Origin: Candidatus Thalassarchaeaceae archaeon
GTDB lineage: Archaea; Thermoplasmatota; Poseidoniia; Poseidoniales; Thalassarchaeaceae
Length of the DNA: 51,242 nucleotides
Reading direction: 5' to 3'
NCBI GenBank assembly: GCA_030747675.1
Contig: JASLKH010000008.1
Location: 1 to 51,242, forward strand
Notes under the pieces: model-generated
Databases searched by the model: none
What the model was told of the DNA's origin: nothing
What the model saw: the letters and a program-made list of their open reading frames with translations, nothing else
Shown here: piece by piece, positions 1-8,257 of the stretch
How the letters are laid out: every line of letters starts with the position of its first letter
Position numbering within the stretch: position 1 is the stretch's first letter
Made by a program: the position numbers and the translations under genes

Positions 1-120
1 CGGGTGAGCCACGTCTTGTGCAGGCATAGGCGGTTGAGCCACGGATTTTGCAGGCTTAGGCGGTTGAGCCACGTGTTGTGCAGGCATAGGCGGTTGAGCC
101 ACGTGTTGTGCAGGCATAGG
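1..120 (-). repeat. In-frame 30-bp tandem repeat (4 units) encoding a 10-aa PPMPAQHVAQ-type unit
   Basis: Units at 1-30, 31-60, 61-90 and 91-120 of cgg(t/g)tgagccacg(tgttg/tcttg/gattt)tgcaggc(a/t)tagg; units 3 and 4 are identical. Confidence 0.9.
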
Positions 121-657
121 CGGCTGAACAATCTGAGGTTGCCTCATCATCATTTGTTGTTGTTTGATTTGTTGACGTAAATATGCTCGAGTTAAGCCAC
201 TTTGTTGAGGAAACCGAGGTAACTGAGTAGTTTTCCCAATTCCTCCGATATAAGCACCAGCTAATCCAGCTAAAGCAACAGCAATTGACATGCCCAAAAA
301 TAATTCTTTGAAATATCCCTCTAACAAATCAATCAAGGATGCACCATCAATAGCAGCAATTATCATTAGACAAAAGCATGAAAGAAATACTCCAAGGGCA
401 TTCCCTCCTGATCCAGAAATTAAATTATATTTCAAAGATTCAAATTTGGGGCCGAGAATCATTGAGATAAAGAAAGAGAAGAAAACACTACCAATGAAAT
501 AGAATGCTAATATGATCCCAACCATCAGACCCCCTACCAAATCACCTTCTCCACTAATTTCTCCCCAAAGAAACATACCCATACCAGTTGATGAAGAAAG
601 CATGACATGAGTTAGACAAGTTGTCCAAAAGTAATCCATATCGTTTTTGTCTTGCAT
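1..657 (-). CDS. Hypothetical multi-TM membrane protein with proline-rich repetitive C-terminal tail (PPMPAQHVAQ repeats); 3' end runs off the window
   Basis: Reverse-strand reading from ATG at 657 (MQDKNDMDYFWTTCLTHVMLSSS...) stays open to position 1. Several hydrophobic segments, then QQQMMMRQPQIVQPPMPAQHVAQPPMPAQHVAQPPKPAKSVAQPP. Absent from the ORF track because it has no stop in the window. Confidence 0.75.
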   Translation of the reverse strand, partial: MQDKNDMDYFWTTCLTHVMLSSSTGMGMFLWGEISGEGDLVGGLMVGIILAFYFIGSVFFSFFISMILGPKFESLKYNLISGSGGNALGVFLSCFCLMIIAAIDGASLIDLLEGYFKELFLGMSIAVALAGLAGAYIGGIGKTTQLPRFPQQSGLTRAYLRQQIKQQQMMMRQPQIVQPPMPAQHVAQPPMPAQHVAQPPKPAKSVAQPPMPAQDVAHP

Positions 658-682
658 ATTTGTTTCAAAAAGCATCTGATTA

Positions 683-1054
683 ATGAACTCTCTTCAGCAC
701 GGAAGACCTTTGAATGTAGACACTATGGGGTATATTGGTGGCAACATGAGTGAAGAAACGGGATGGGAGCCTGCGCAACACCTTGTTAACGTCAGCGAAG
801 TAGAATCAAAGGTGGCGACCATTATCGAAGAGGATTCATTGGATGTTATCAATTCCATGTCTTCTACAGATGGGTTAACTACAAGGCAGGCAAAAATGGC
901 ACGCAATCTTCGAGGAGAATTACGAGTAGATACTACCTCTGAGGAGCAAAAAAAGATTATTGCAACTTATGACTATGCAATTTGGGCTGTCGTCGGTACA
1001 CTCACAATTTTGACATTTGTTGGATTGTGGAATTTCCTTGGTATTTTCCAATAA
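683..1054 (+). CDS. Small hypothetical protein with C-terminal TM helix (start could be the internal ATG at 725 or 746)
   Basis: 123-aa ORF ending IIATYDYAIWAVVGTLTILTFVGLWNFLGIFQ, divergent from the 1-657 gene. Confidence 0.6.
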   Translation: MNSLQHGRPLNVDTMGYIGGNMSEETGWEPAQHLVNVSEVESKVATIIEEDSLDVINSMSSTDGLTTRQAKMARNLRGELRVDTTSEEQKKIIATYDYAIWAVVGTLTILTFVGLWNFLGIFQ

Positions 1055-1068
1055 CCCGTGACTTTGAG

Positions 1069-4000
1069 TTAGTTCCATTGTGGAGCAGGGCGAGGAGGTT
1101 GTCGCTTTTTTCCAGTTACGAAAATAGCGATTATTAGTAGAAGAATAATTCCTACTAAAGCCCCCAAAAGAAGTATTTTGGGATTTCCGAGTATGGATTC
1201 CTCATCATTACTTCCCGTTTCTTCACCTATGTCGGGATCTGTTAGTTCTGGAACCGGTGGGGGTGGTGGATGCCATACAATGTATGATACTTGCCAAGTT
1301 CGACTTGTTTCTCCACGTTCATCGGCAATTGTAACTGTGTAATTCCATGGCCCTACTGTGGCATTCATTGCGCAAATTTCAGCCCCAAATCCTTCTGATA
1401 CACCCTCGCACTGGTATGCCTCCTCCTGGTAATGAAGTGAATCACCCTCTATGATTGTCCCATTTCGATACCATGTGATGTTCAAATCAAGTCGATCCAA
1501 ACTATCTTGATCCAAATTGATGGCGATAGATAGATTCAATGAATCCTCTGTAGCATTTAGAGTCATTACACTACCAAATGGTAAACTATCTACAAAAGCC
1601 CCTCTGTACAATACTTCATCAATTTCTCCATTACAGTTTTGATCGATTCCATCCCATCTTTCACTAGCATCGGGTCGAATTTCAGAATTATTGTCATCAC
1701 ATTCTTCGAACCATCTGAAACCATCCAAATCTCCATCCAAATCTGGATTTAATGGGTCGGTGTGAGTTACAAAAACCTCTTCATAGTCATTAAGTCCATC
1801 ATTATCTGTATCAGTATCCCAAGGGTCGGTGCCAAGTTGGTTAAATTCAACTAAATCCTTTAGCCCATCACCATCTTGGTCTGTATAGATGAAATCTTCA
1901 TCAATTCCATCATTACAATCGTTGTCAATATTATCCAAGGCTTCTTGCATACCAGGATGAATCAAAGGGTTAGTGTCATTACAATCGTTGAACCAATACC
2001 AAGTATCAGCATCGGTATCGTTATCCCAGAATAGTGGATTTGAATTATGTATTAGAATTTCATCACCGTCCCACAATCCATCCCCTTCTGTGTCAGGATT
2101 TGTCCAATTCGTCCCATAGATGTAGAATTCAGGCCAATCAGCCAAACCATCTCCATCAAAATCAGTATGATTGAACCCATCATCAATATTCAAATCACAA
2201 TTATCATCAATTCCATTGAGGATTTCAGTAGCCCCAGGATATATGTCGGGATTTGTATCATCACAATCTTGGAACCAATAGAACGAATCTGCGTCTACAT
2301 CGGGATCAGGCCAGAGTGGATTTGTTCCATATGTGTTTACTTCAGCTCCATCAGACAATCCATCATCGTCAGTATCAGTATCCAATGGATCTGTTCCATT
2401 GATGAGGATTTCAATACCATCGTATAACCCGTCACTGTCAGTGTCTACATTCAATGGGTCAGTGCCGTGTATCAATATTTCATCACCATCTAACAACATG
2501 TCATCATCAGTATCATTGTCAAGTGGATCAGTTTGATGTACATCAGTTTCATTTGTATCGGATAAACCATCTAAGTCAGAATCCGGATCAAATTCAGTAC
2601 CATGAATAATTAGTTCCCATTCATCAAAAGTTCCAGTTTGGCCATTATCTACATCTTCGACACTTAAAGTCCAGTCACCTTGGCTATTTTCGTCCCAATT
2701 GTGCACCGTCATAAACGTCCAATCTTGGTAATTATTACCACTATCATCGTGTTCCTGTGCGAGTGTGCTCTGGGTGCCAGATGGACTGGTTAGAATAACT
2801 TCGAGATCTCCACGAAATGTGTGAGTGATATCTACTACAACTTGGACGTGTTCTACTTTAATTTGTTCTGAAATAGTGACGGTATCAGAAGCCGAGGTCC
2901 CTGTCCCGTCAGGGATAGTTAGGCTCGGTGTTTGTAACCCACTTGAGATATTTGTTGCATCAATTACATTGGTCCAATTTTCTGCGAAAGCAACTCCTAA
3001 ACCAGCATCTACAGCTCCGAACCCATATTTGTGAGATACTTCATGTCCAGCGCCATTGGTTGCCCAAGATGAACTTGCTGCGTGATTTTGTCTTGCTGAA
3101 TTGACTAAGATATGTTGAACATCTCTCCATGTCAAATTTGCATTTGCTTCCAATATTAGGGCGATAACGCCACTGGCTAGAGGGGTGGCAGATGAAGTAC
3201 CTCCGAAGGTGTTAGTGTAATCATTACTAGTGTATCCCCAATTTCCTTCTATGTCTGTAGTAGTGATGCCCTCGCCATCACCATCGCTATGCGCAGCGAC
3301 TAGAATATTGGATCCCGGTTCTGCATACCAAGATTGGTCACCATAATGTGTGATTGCTGTAACTGCAATTGTTTCAATAGCATTAGCATATCCATCCTTA
3401 TTTGAATCATCATCATCATCCAATCCATTCCCTGCTGCCCAAGTGATGATATTCCCTAATCCGCCCCGACCATTAGCCACATCTGACTCGAATGCGGCAG
3501 TCATGAGTGGCCCAGGCCCTTCCAAGCGGGTTCCATCATCGTATGGTCCCCACGAATTACTGTAAATATCCATGATTTGATCTTGATGAGAAAGAGCATC
3601 TGCTTCCATCCAATCAGGTGTGCCACAAGCAATTAGCCGTAGTCCTGCAAGGTCAGCATCTGGGGCAGCCCCCGATACGCCGATACCATTGTCACCAGTT
3701 GCTGCGGCTACACCTGCAGCGGAGGTGCCATGCCCGTCGCCTGAATTACCAGGAGTTGGATTACCATCAGATCCACAGAAATCATAGTCGTTAGTAGAGT
3801 CATAATTTGAAGTTAAATCAGGGTGTTCATGATCCAACCCATCATCAACAATTGCGATTTCAATGCCAGTTCCAAGATAACTTTGCCAAGCACCAGTTAG
3901 GTTGGCATCTTCTGCCAAGGTGCCACTTGTTTGACCTGTGTTCAGGAGGTGCCATTGGTCACCAAATTTAGGGTCATTTGGAATCCATTTTGTGGACTGT

Positions 4001-4314
4001 TGTTTTTCTAATTGAGGACATGCAATTTCGATATCTCCGTCCAATAGCATATCTTGAATTTCCCACTGATTGCTTTCAATCAGCCAGGCGTTAGGAAGGA
4101 GTGGTGCATTATTTCCCATTTTTTGTTCAGAAACCACCAACCATGTACCTTCAAAGGAGTCTACATTTGCACATCGTGAAAAGGCACGTTGAACAGCAGG
4201 AGAATATGTAGATAGGTGGTCTGTCACCGTATTATCTTCAATAATATCCTGACTTGAAACTACTGTTGAAAGTGAAGAAAGAAGCAGAATCAGTACAATG
4301 ATACATTGCTTCAT
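1069..4314 (-). CDS. Secreted, membrane-anchored subtilisin-like (S8) serine protease with P-domain-like region, TSP3 repeats, three MopE-type metal-binding motifs and C-terminal TM
   Basis: Catalytic Asp (IAIVDDGLDHEHPDL), His (GDGHGTSAAGVA) and Ser (GGTSSATPLASGV); P-domain-like RGDLEVILTSPSGT; repeated DTDxDGLxDGxEI; three D-x-CDDxNPxIxPGxxExxxxIDxNCDxxIDE motifs; TM ILLLGALVGIILLLIIAIFV. ORF extends to 4380, but MKQCIIVLILLLSSLSTVVSS (ATG at 4314) is a likelier signal-peptide start. Confidence 0.88.
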   Translation of the reverse strand: MKQCIIVLILLLSSLSTVVSSQDIIEDNTVTDHLSTYSPAVQRAFSRCANVDSFEGTWLVVSEQKMGNNAPLLPNAWLIESNQWEIQDMLLDGDIEIACPQLEKQQSTKWIPNDPKFGDQWHLLNTGQTSGTLAEDANLTGAWQSYLGTGIEIAIVDDGLDHEHPDLTSNYDSTNDYDFCGSDGNPTPGNSGDGHGTSAAGVAAATGDNGIGVSGAAPDADLAGLRLIACGTPDWMEADALSHQDQIMDIYSNSWGPYDDGTRLEGPGPLMTAAFESDVANGRGGLGNIITWAAGNGLDDDDDSNKDGYANAIETIAVTAITHYGDQSWYAEPGSNILVAAHSDGDGEGITTTDIEGNWGYTSNDYTNTFGGTSSATPLASGVIALILEANANLTWRDVQHILVNSARQNHAASSSWATNGAGHEVSHKYGFGAVDAGLGVAFAENWTNVIDATNISSGLQTPSLTIPDGTGTSASDTVTISEQIKVEHVQVVVDITHTFRGDLEVILTSPSGTQSTLAQEHDDSGNNYQDWTFMTVHNWDENSQGDWTLSVEDVDNGQTGTFDEWELIIHGTEFDPDSDLDGLSDTNETDVHQTDPLDNDTDDDMLLDGDEILIHGTDPLNVDTDSDGLYDGIEILINGTDPLDTDTDDDGLSDGAEVNTYGTNPLWPDPDVDADSFYWFQDCDDTNPDIYPGATEILNGIDDNCDLNIDDGFNHTDFDGDGLADWPEFYIYGTNWTNPDTEGDGLWDGDEILIHNSNPLFWDNDTDADTWYWFNDCNDTNPLIHPGMQEALDNIDNDCNDGIDEDFIYTDQDGDGLKDLVEFNQLGTDPWDTDTDNDGLNDYEEVFVTHTDPLNPDLDGDLDGFRWFEECDDNNSEIRPDASERWDGIDQNCNGEIDEVLYRGAFVDSLPFGSVMTLNATEDSLNLSIAINLDQDSLDRLDLNITWYRNGTIIEGDSLHYQEEAYQCEGVSEGFGAEICAMNATVGPWNYTVTIADERGETSRTWQVSYIVWHPPPPPVPELTDPDIGEETGSNDEESILGNPKILLLGALVGIILLLIIAIFVTGKKRQPPRPAPQWN

Positions 4315-4330
4315 GGCCCGAAGGGCCATG
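4312..4330. promoter_or_regulatory. Perfect inverted repeat catggccc-gaa-gggccatg overlapping the likely start codon of the protease gene
   Basis: 8-bp arms, 3-nt loop, read directly. Confidence 0.6.
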
Positions 4331-4376
4331 CAGAACCCACTTAGGAGTTTGTCTTCTATGGTTAGTCTCAGATTAC

Positions 4377-5633
4377 TCAAGTAGCAAGAAAATTTGTGAC
4401 AATTAAGGTGACTTCTTCATCCGACATCAACCTTCTCTGACTCTTTGCTACATCAAATAAGTGGGCAACTAATTCATCAGAAACTTCGTAGCCATGTTGC
4501 TCCAACCACCAAACAATGTTTGACCGACCACTCATATGGCCAATTCTGATTATTTGTTGCAATCCATAATCCTGTGCAGGAACTCCCGAATAAACACGAT
4601 CGGCCAACCAGTGATCACCTTTCTTCATCGCTTTGATTACTGCTGACGCATGTACCCCTGTACCAGTTTCAAAAGCATCATCACCGAAAACTGGATAATT
4701 TCGAGGAAGTGCAACTTCTACATATTCGTGTGCCTTACGCATATATTCGTTCAATAATGTCAAATCATTATCAATAACTCCCATTAAACTTAGATTCACT
4801 AGAGTTTGATCTAATGGGGCATTACCAGCCCTTTCCCCCACTCCCAATGCGGTTCCATGGATTACATCTGCGCCTACTTCTGCAGCGGCGAGATTGTTTG
4901 CCACTCCTAATCCTCTATCTTGGTGACCATGCCAGTTGACTTCGATGTCTCTCCGGTTAACTCCGGAGTCAGGAATGACCTCATCTTGAATGAAAGTCAG
5001 TAATTTTTTCACCCCATTAGGAGTTACATGGCCGCATGTATCGCAGACACAAATTCTGTCCGCACCTAACTCTATTGCTCTTGAATAAACTGCTTTGATT
5101 TCTTCGGGCTTTGAGCGAGTAGTATCTTCAGTTACAAACATGACAGGAATGTCATTATCAACAGCGAAGGTAACTGCCTTTTCAGCAGTACTAAGAATTC
5201 TTTCCATTGTCCAATTTTCAGCAAATTGGCGAATCGGACTGGTTCCTAAGAAAGCACTAGCTTGTATTTTCATATCGTATTTCGCTTGTAAATCAACTAG
5301 TGGCTCAATATCGCTTACCACAGTTCTGACTGCGCACCCTGGACGGATTTGATAGTCGTTTTCTGAAATATGCGATAACATGGCATCGATATGATCTATG
5401 TGTTGCGGACCTGCTCCAGGCAACCCAAGGTCCACTTTTTGCATGCCCAAGCGTTCCATGTAAGTTAACAACTCAATTTTTTGCTCAATAGTTGGGTTTC
5501 TTGCACTTGGTGATTGCAATCCATCTCGAAGTGTTTCATCATCGAACCAAATATCATGTGGGTGATTCGAAGGGTTTCTGGTGAACTCGTAGTCCACAAT
5601 ATTCCAGTCATAAATGAGTTCGCTCTCTTTCAT
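4377..5633 (-). CDS. 2-isopropylmalate synthase / homocitrate synthase-like (HMGL-like family) protein without the LeuA C-terminal regulatory domain
   Basis: FDDETLRDGLQSPSARNPTIEQKIELLTYMERLGMQKVDLGLPGAG; HGHQDRGLGVANNLAAAEVGADVIHGTALGVGERAGNAPLDQ; 418 aa. Confidence 0.8.
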   Translation of the reverse strand: MKESELIYDWNIVDYEFTRNPSNHPHDIWFDDETLRDGLQSPSARNPTIEQKIELLTYMERLGMQKVDLGLPGAGPQHIDHIDAMLSHISENDYQIRPGCAVRTVVSDIEPLVDLQAKYDMKIQASAFLGTSPIRQFAENWTMERILSTAEKAVTFAVDNDIPVMFVTEDTTRSKPEEIKAVYSRAIELGADRICVCDTCGHVTPNGVKKLLTFIQDEVIPDSGVNRRDIEVNWHGHQDRGLGVANNLAAAEVGADVIHGTALGVGERAGNAPLDQTLVNLSLMGVIDNDLTLLNEYMRKAHEYVEVALPRNYPVFGDDAFETGTGVHASAVIKAMKKGDHWLADRVYSGVPAQDYGLQQIIRIGHMSGRSNIVWWLEQHGYEVSDELVAHLFDVAKSQRRLMSDEEVTLIVTNFLAT

Positions 5634-5656
5634 TTAGTCCACCGTGCATGTCCGCG

Positions 5657-5676
5657 CACCACCCCATGGGGTGGTG
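5657..5676. promoter_or_regulatory. 20-bp perfect palindrome caccaccccatggggtggtg upstream of the LeuA-like gene
   Basis: Read directly; 24 nt upstream of ATG at 5633. Confidence 0.6.
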
Positions 5677-5698
5677 TGGCGTATGAATTCAACGCCCT

Positions 5699-6763
5699 TC
5701 AGGTTTTGATTGTAGAGTTTGTTTCTTTTTTCTTTGATATAATTCGAATCATCACTAGGCATAGTGCCAATACTGTTAGTTCAACTGACAATAATACAAG
5801 AACCATAGAGACAAACATCAATGCAAGATATGACAGGGATATGAAGAATGATCTAGCCGCCGAAGGAATTCGTCCATCAGGGTCTTTTGGTTCATGTATG
5901 TCAATATTAATCACAGATTGGTTGTACCAGATTCCAAGTACAAGGGCAATTAGTGTGTATACATATGCAGGTAATTCCCCTACTTGATTGACATCCAACC
6001 AAGGCATTGCTGAAATTCCGATGAGGAGTAGTGCGTAGACCCGCATTTCGACGAGTGTTCGTTGAGGACCTTTGACCCACGGCATCATTGGTATGTTCAT
6101 TTTCTTGTATTGGTCACTTCGATACAATGCAAGTGCCCAGAAATGTGGAGGGGTCCATAAGAAAATAAGAATGAACATTAACCAAGGTAGTACACTTCCT
6201 AAAGCAAATGGATTGGATATAGACACGGCCCCACCCATTGCAGCAGCCCAGCCAACCAATGGTGGTGTGGCCCCAGCAATACCTCCAATTACGATGTTTT
6301 GTACACTCCGACGCTTGAGCCAAAGAGTGTAAATGAATACATAAAACAAGATACTAAAAGCTGCCCAAAATGCAGCAACCTCATTTGCTAATTGTGCTAA
6401 CCATATGACGCCTGAAAGAGATATTAAAACTCCCCAAATAAATCCAGAGGTCGGTGAAATCACTCCACGAGCAATGGCTCTTTTTGCAGTTCGCTCCATC
6501 CCCGGGTCAATGTCTCGATCGAGTACATTGTTGAAGGTGTGTGCACCACCTGCTGTCAACCAGCCACCAACAAATACTACACCCATTGTTTTCAGTGTAT
6601 CAATAAATTCAAAATTCTTCCTTCCATCATGATTCCATTCAATCAAGTCATGAATTAATATTGCACAAAGGGCCGTAATTTGTAGTAGAGCCAGTACCCC
6701 GGGTTTCATTAGGTTAAACCAATCAGAAAATGTGGCCTTGGTTGTGCCCACACCATCGCCCAT
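5699..6763 (-). CDS. ctaB: Protoheme IX farnesyltransferase (heme O synthase)
   Basis: UbiA family: GGWLTAGGAHTFNNVLDRDIDPGMERTAKRAIARG, GGIAGATPPLVGWAA, WTPPHFWALALYRSDQYKKMNIPMMPWVKG. Confidence 0.93.
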   Translation of the reverse strand: MGDGVGTTKATFSDWFNLMKPGVLALLQITALCAILIHDLIEWNHDGRKNFEFIDTLKTMGVVFVGGWLTAGGAHTFNNVLDRDIDPGMERTAKRAIARGVISPTSGFIWGVLISLSGVIWLAQLANEVAAFWAAFSILFYVFIYTLWLKRRSVQNIVIGGIAGATPPLVGWAAAMGGAVSISNPFALGSVLPWLMFILIFLWTPPHFWALALYRSDQYKKMNIPMMPWVKGPQRTLVEMRVYALLLIGISAMPWLDVNQVGELPAYVYTLIALVLGIWYNQSVINIDIHEPKDPDGRIPSAARSFFISLSYLALMFVSMVLVLLSVELTVLALCLVMIRIISKKKETNSTIKT

Positions 6764-6827
6764 ATTCTATGGCGAGGCTAACCGTCCTATGAATTCCGCC
6801 CCTGAGGGTGAGTCAAACCTATGGACC

Positions 6828-7079
6828 TCAGAGGTGAGGATCAACATCGATTGGAATTAGATGCCTTTCATATTCTAGTAATGCAATTTTGAGTGGATCT
6901 AGAACGAATCTGAAATTTGCTTCTTGTACTCCGTAAAGGCTGACAAGCTCTTCACGGAATTCTACTCGCAAGTCTCCTTCACTGACATAAAGGGGTGCTC
7001 CCATGCTGATTTGTAGTGCTCTAGCACCAATAATTCGCGCCTTTTCGAAACGGGTATGGGGTCTTACTGGCTCAACCAT
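6828..7079 (-). CDS. rpoK: DNA-directed RNA polymerase subunit K (Rpb6/omega homologue)
   Basis: TRFEKARIIGARALQISMGAPLYV motif; ~83 aa; ORF may start at 7088. Confidence 0.88.
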   Translation of the reverse strand: MVEPVRPHTRFEKARIIGARALQISMGAPLYVSEGDLRVEFREELVSLYGVQEANFRFVLDPLKIALLEYERHLIPIDVDPHL

Positions 7080-7143
7080 CTTAATCACATACAGCAGTGA
7101 ACTGTGTCCCGCCGACCTACCGGGGTGTCATAAGGCCATCGGG

Positions 7144-7157
7144 AGCCCCGTAGGGCT
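7144..7157. promoter_or_regulatory. Short inverted repeat agccc-cgta-gggct between ctaA and rpoK
   Basis: 5-bp arms, 4-nt loop, read directly; weaker than the others in the set. Confidence 0.35.
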
Positions 7158-7165
7158 GAGATAAT

Positions 7166-8257
7166 CTATTCTTCTTCATTCAGGACCAATAATATTTCTT
7201 GTTCAGAAGAATTTTTGGCCAGCAGTGCAGCGAAAGCAATGGATAGAAAAGAAAAACTTCCAAGAATTAAATGGAATAATGAAAGATGTTCAACGAACCC
7301 ATCTTTAGAATCCCACGTCAGCAAATATGCTCCGCCAATGAATACATTTAGCATGTAAAATCCAACTCCTGCATGTAGCAATGGCCGGATTGAAGTACGT
7401 TCATCTTTTGAAATATTGATCAGATTTGTAATTAACCAAATCCCAACACCTAGTACGGCAAATCGATGAGTGATGTGAAGATGAGATGCCATTCCTGCGG
7501 CATCGGGCATAACACCTCCATGGCAAAGTGGCCATGCCGAAAATGTCCCTACGGAGCACGCCTGGTTTGCCCCTTCAATTGCTGCAACCAGAGACCCTAG
7601 TAACATTACAAGTAAAGTCGAGATAGATAAGTCATACAGCCTTGGCTTTTTCCGAATGGCATATGATTTTTCTAATTGCATCCATTTTGGCAGCACTCCA
7701 TCTACTTCCATCCAACGTATCCACGCCCAAAGTAGAGATATTGAAAGAGCCATTGAGCCCAATAAATGAGCTGCAACTGACCAATGAATATTGTCGTATT
7801 TTACAGTAAAATAGCCAAGGATTCCTTGGAATATAACCATACAAAGTGCGATACCGCTGGCCCGATGAACAGCTGGCATTTCTCTACGTTTTCTGAATGT
7901 AATGACCCACTGTAGAATACATAGTGGCCCAAGAATTAGTCCGGTCCATAATCGATGAAACCATTCGATAAAGATTTCAAAAGTGGTGTATGTTTTCCCT
8001 TGTCCTCTTGAATCAATTTCATCTGGGTTATCTAAATACCAACTTTGTTGCTCATCTTCAGAAACATCAAAGCCCCATGTCCCAAAACATCTTGGCCAGT
8101 CAGGGCAGGATTCTCCTGCATCATTAATTCGAATTGTCCCACCAATTATGATTGCTACGAACGTAATCAACAGGAGTGCCATTGGTAGATGACAAAGACG
8201 CTTCCAATCATGTTTTTCTTCCATGTAATTGCCTCTTTTCGCAATTTCAATCTGCAT
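7166..8257 (-). CDS. ctaA: Heme A synthase, COX15/CtaA family (start may be the internal ATG MEEKHDW)
   Basis: GGTIRINDAGESCPDWPRCFG, EWFHRLWTGLILG, TVKYDNIHWSVAAHLLGSM, GANQACSVGTFSAWPLCHG, HITHRFAVLG. Confidence 0.9.
   Translation of the reverse strand: MQIEIAKRGNYMEEKHDWKRLCHLPMALLLITFVAIIIGGTIRINDAGESCPDWPRCFGTWGFDVSEDEQQSWYLDNPDEIDSRGQGKTYTTFEIFIEWFHRLWTGLILGPLCILQWVITFRKRREMPAVHRASGIALCMVIFQGILGYFTVKYDNIHWSVAAHLLGSMALSISLLWAWIRWMEVDGVLPKWMQLEKSYAIRKKPRLYDLSISTLLVMLLGSLVAAIEGANQACSVGTFSAWPLCHGGVMPDAAGMASHLHITHRFAVLGVGIWLITNLINISKDERTSIRPLLHAGVGFYMLNVFIGGAYLLTWDSKDGFVEHLSLFHLILGSFSFLSIAFAALLAKNSSEQEILLVLNEEE

Noticed and set aside
1-120. Possible CRISPR array
   Set aside because: Units are contiguous without spacers, exactly 30 bp and in frame within a proline-rich coding region.
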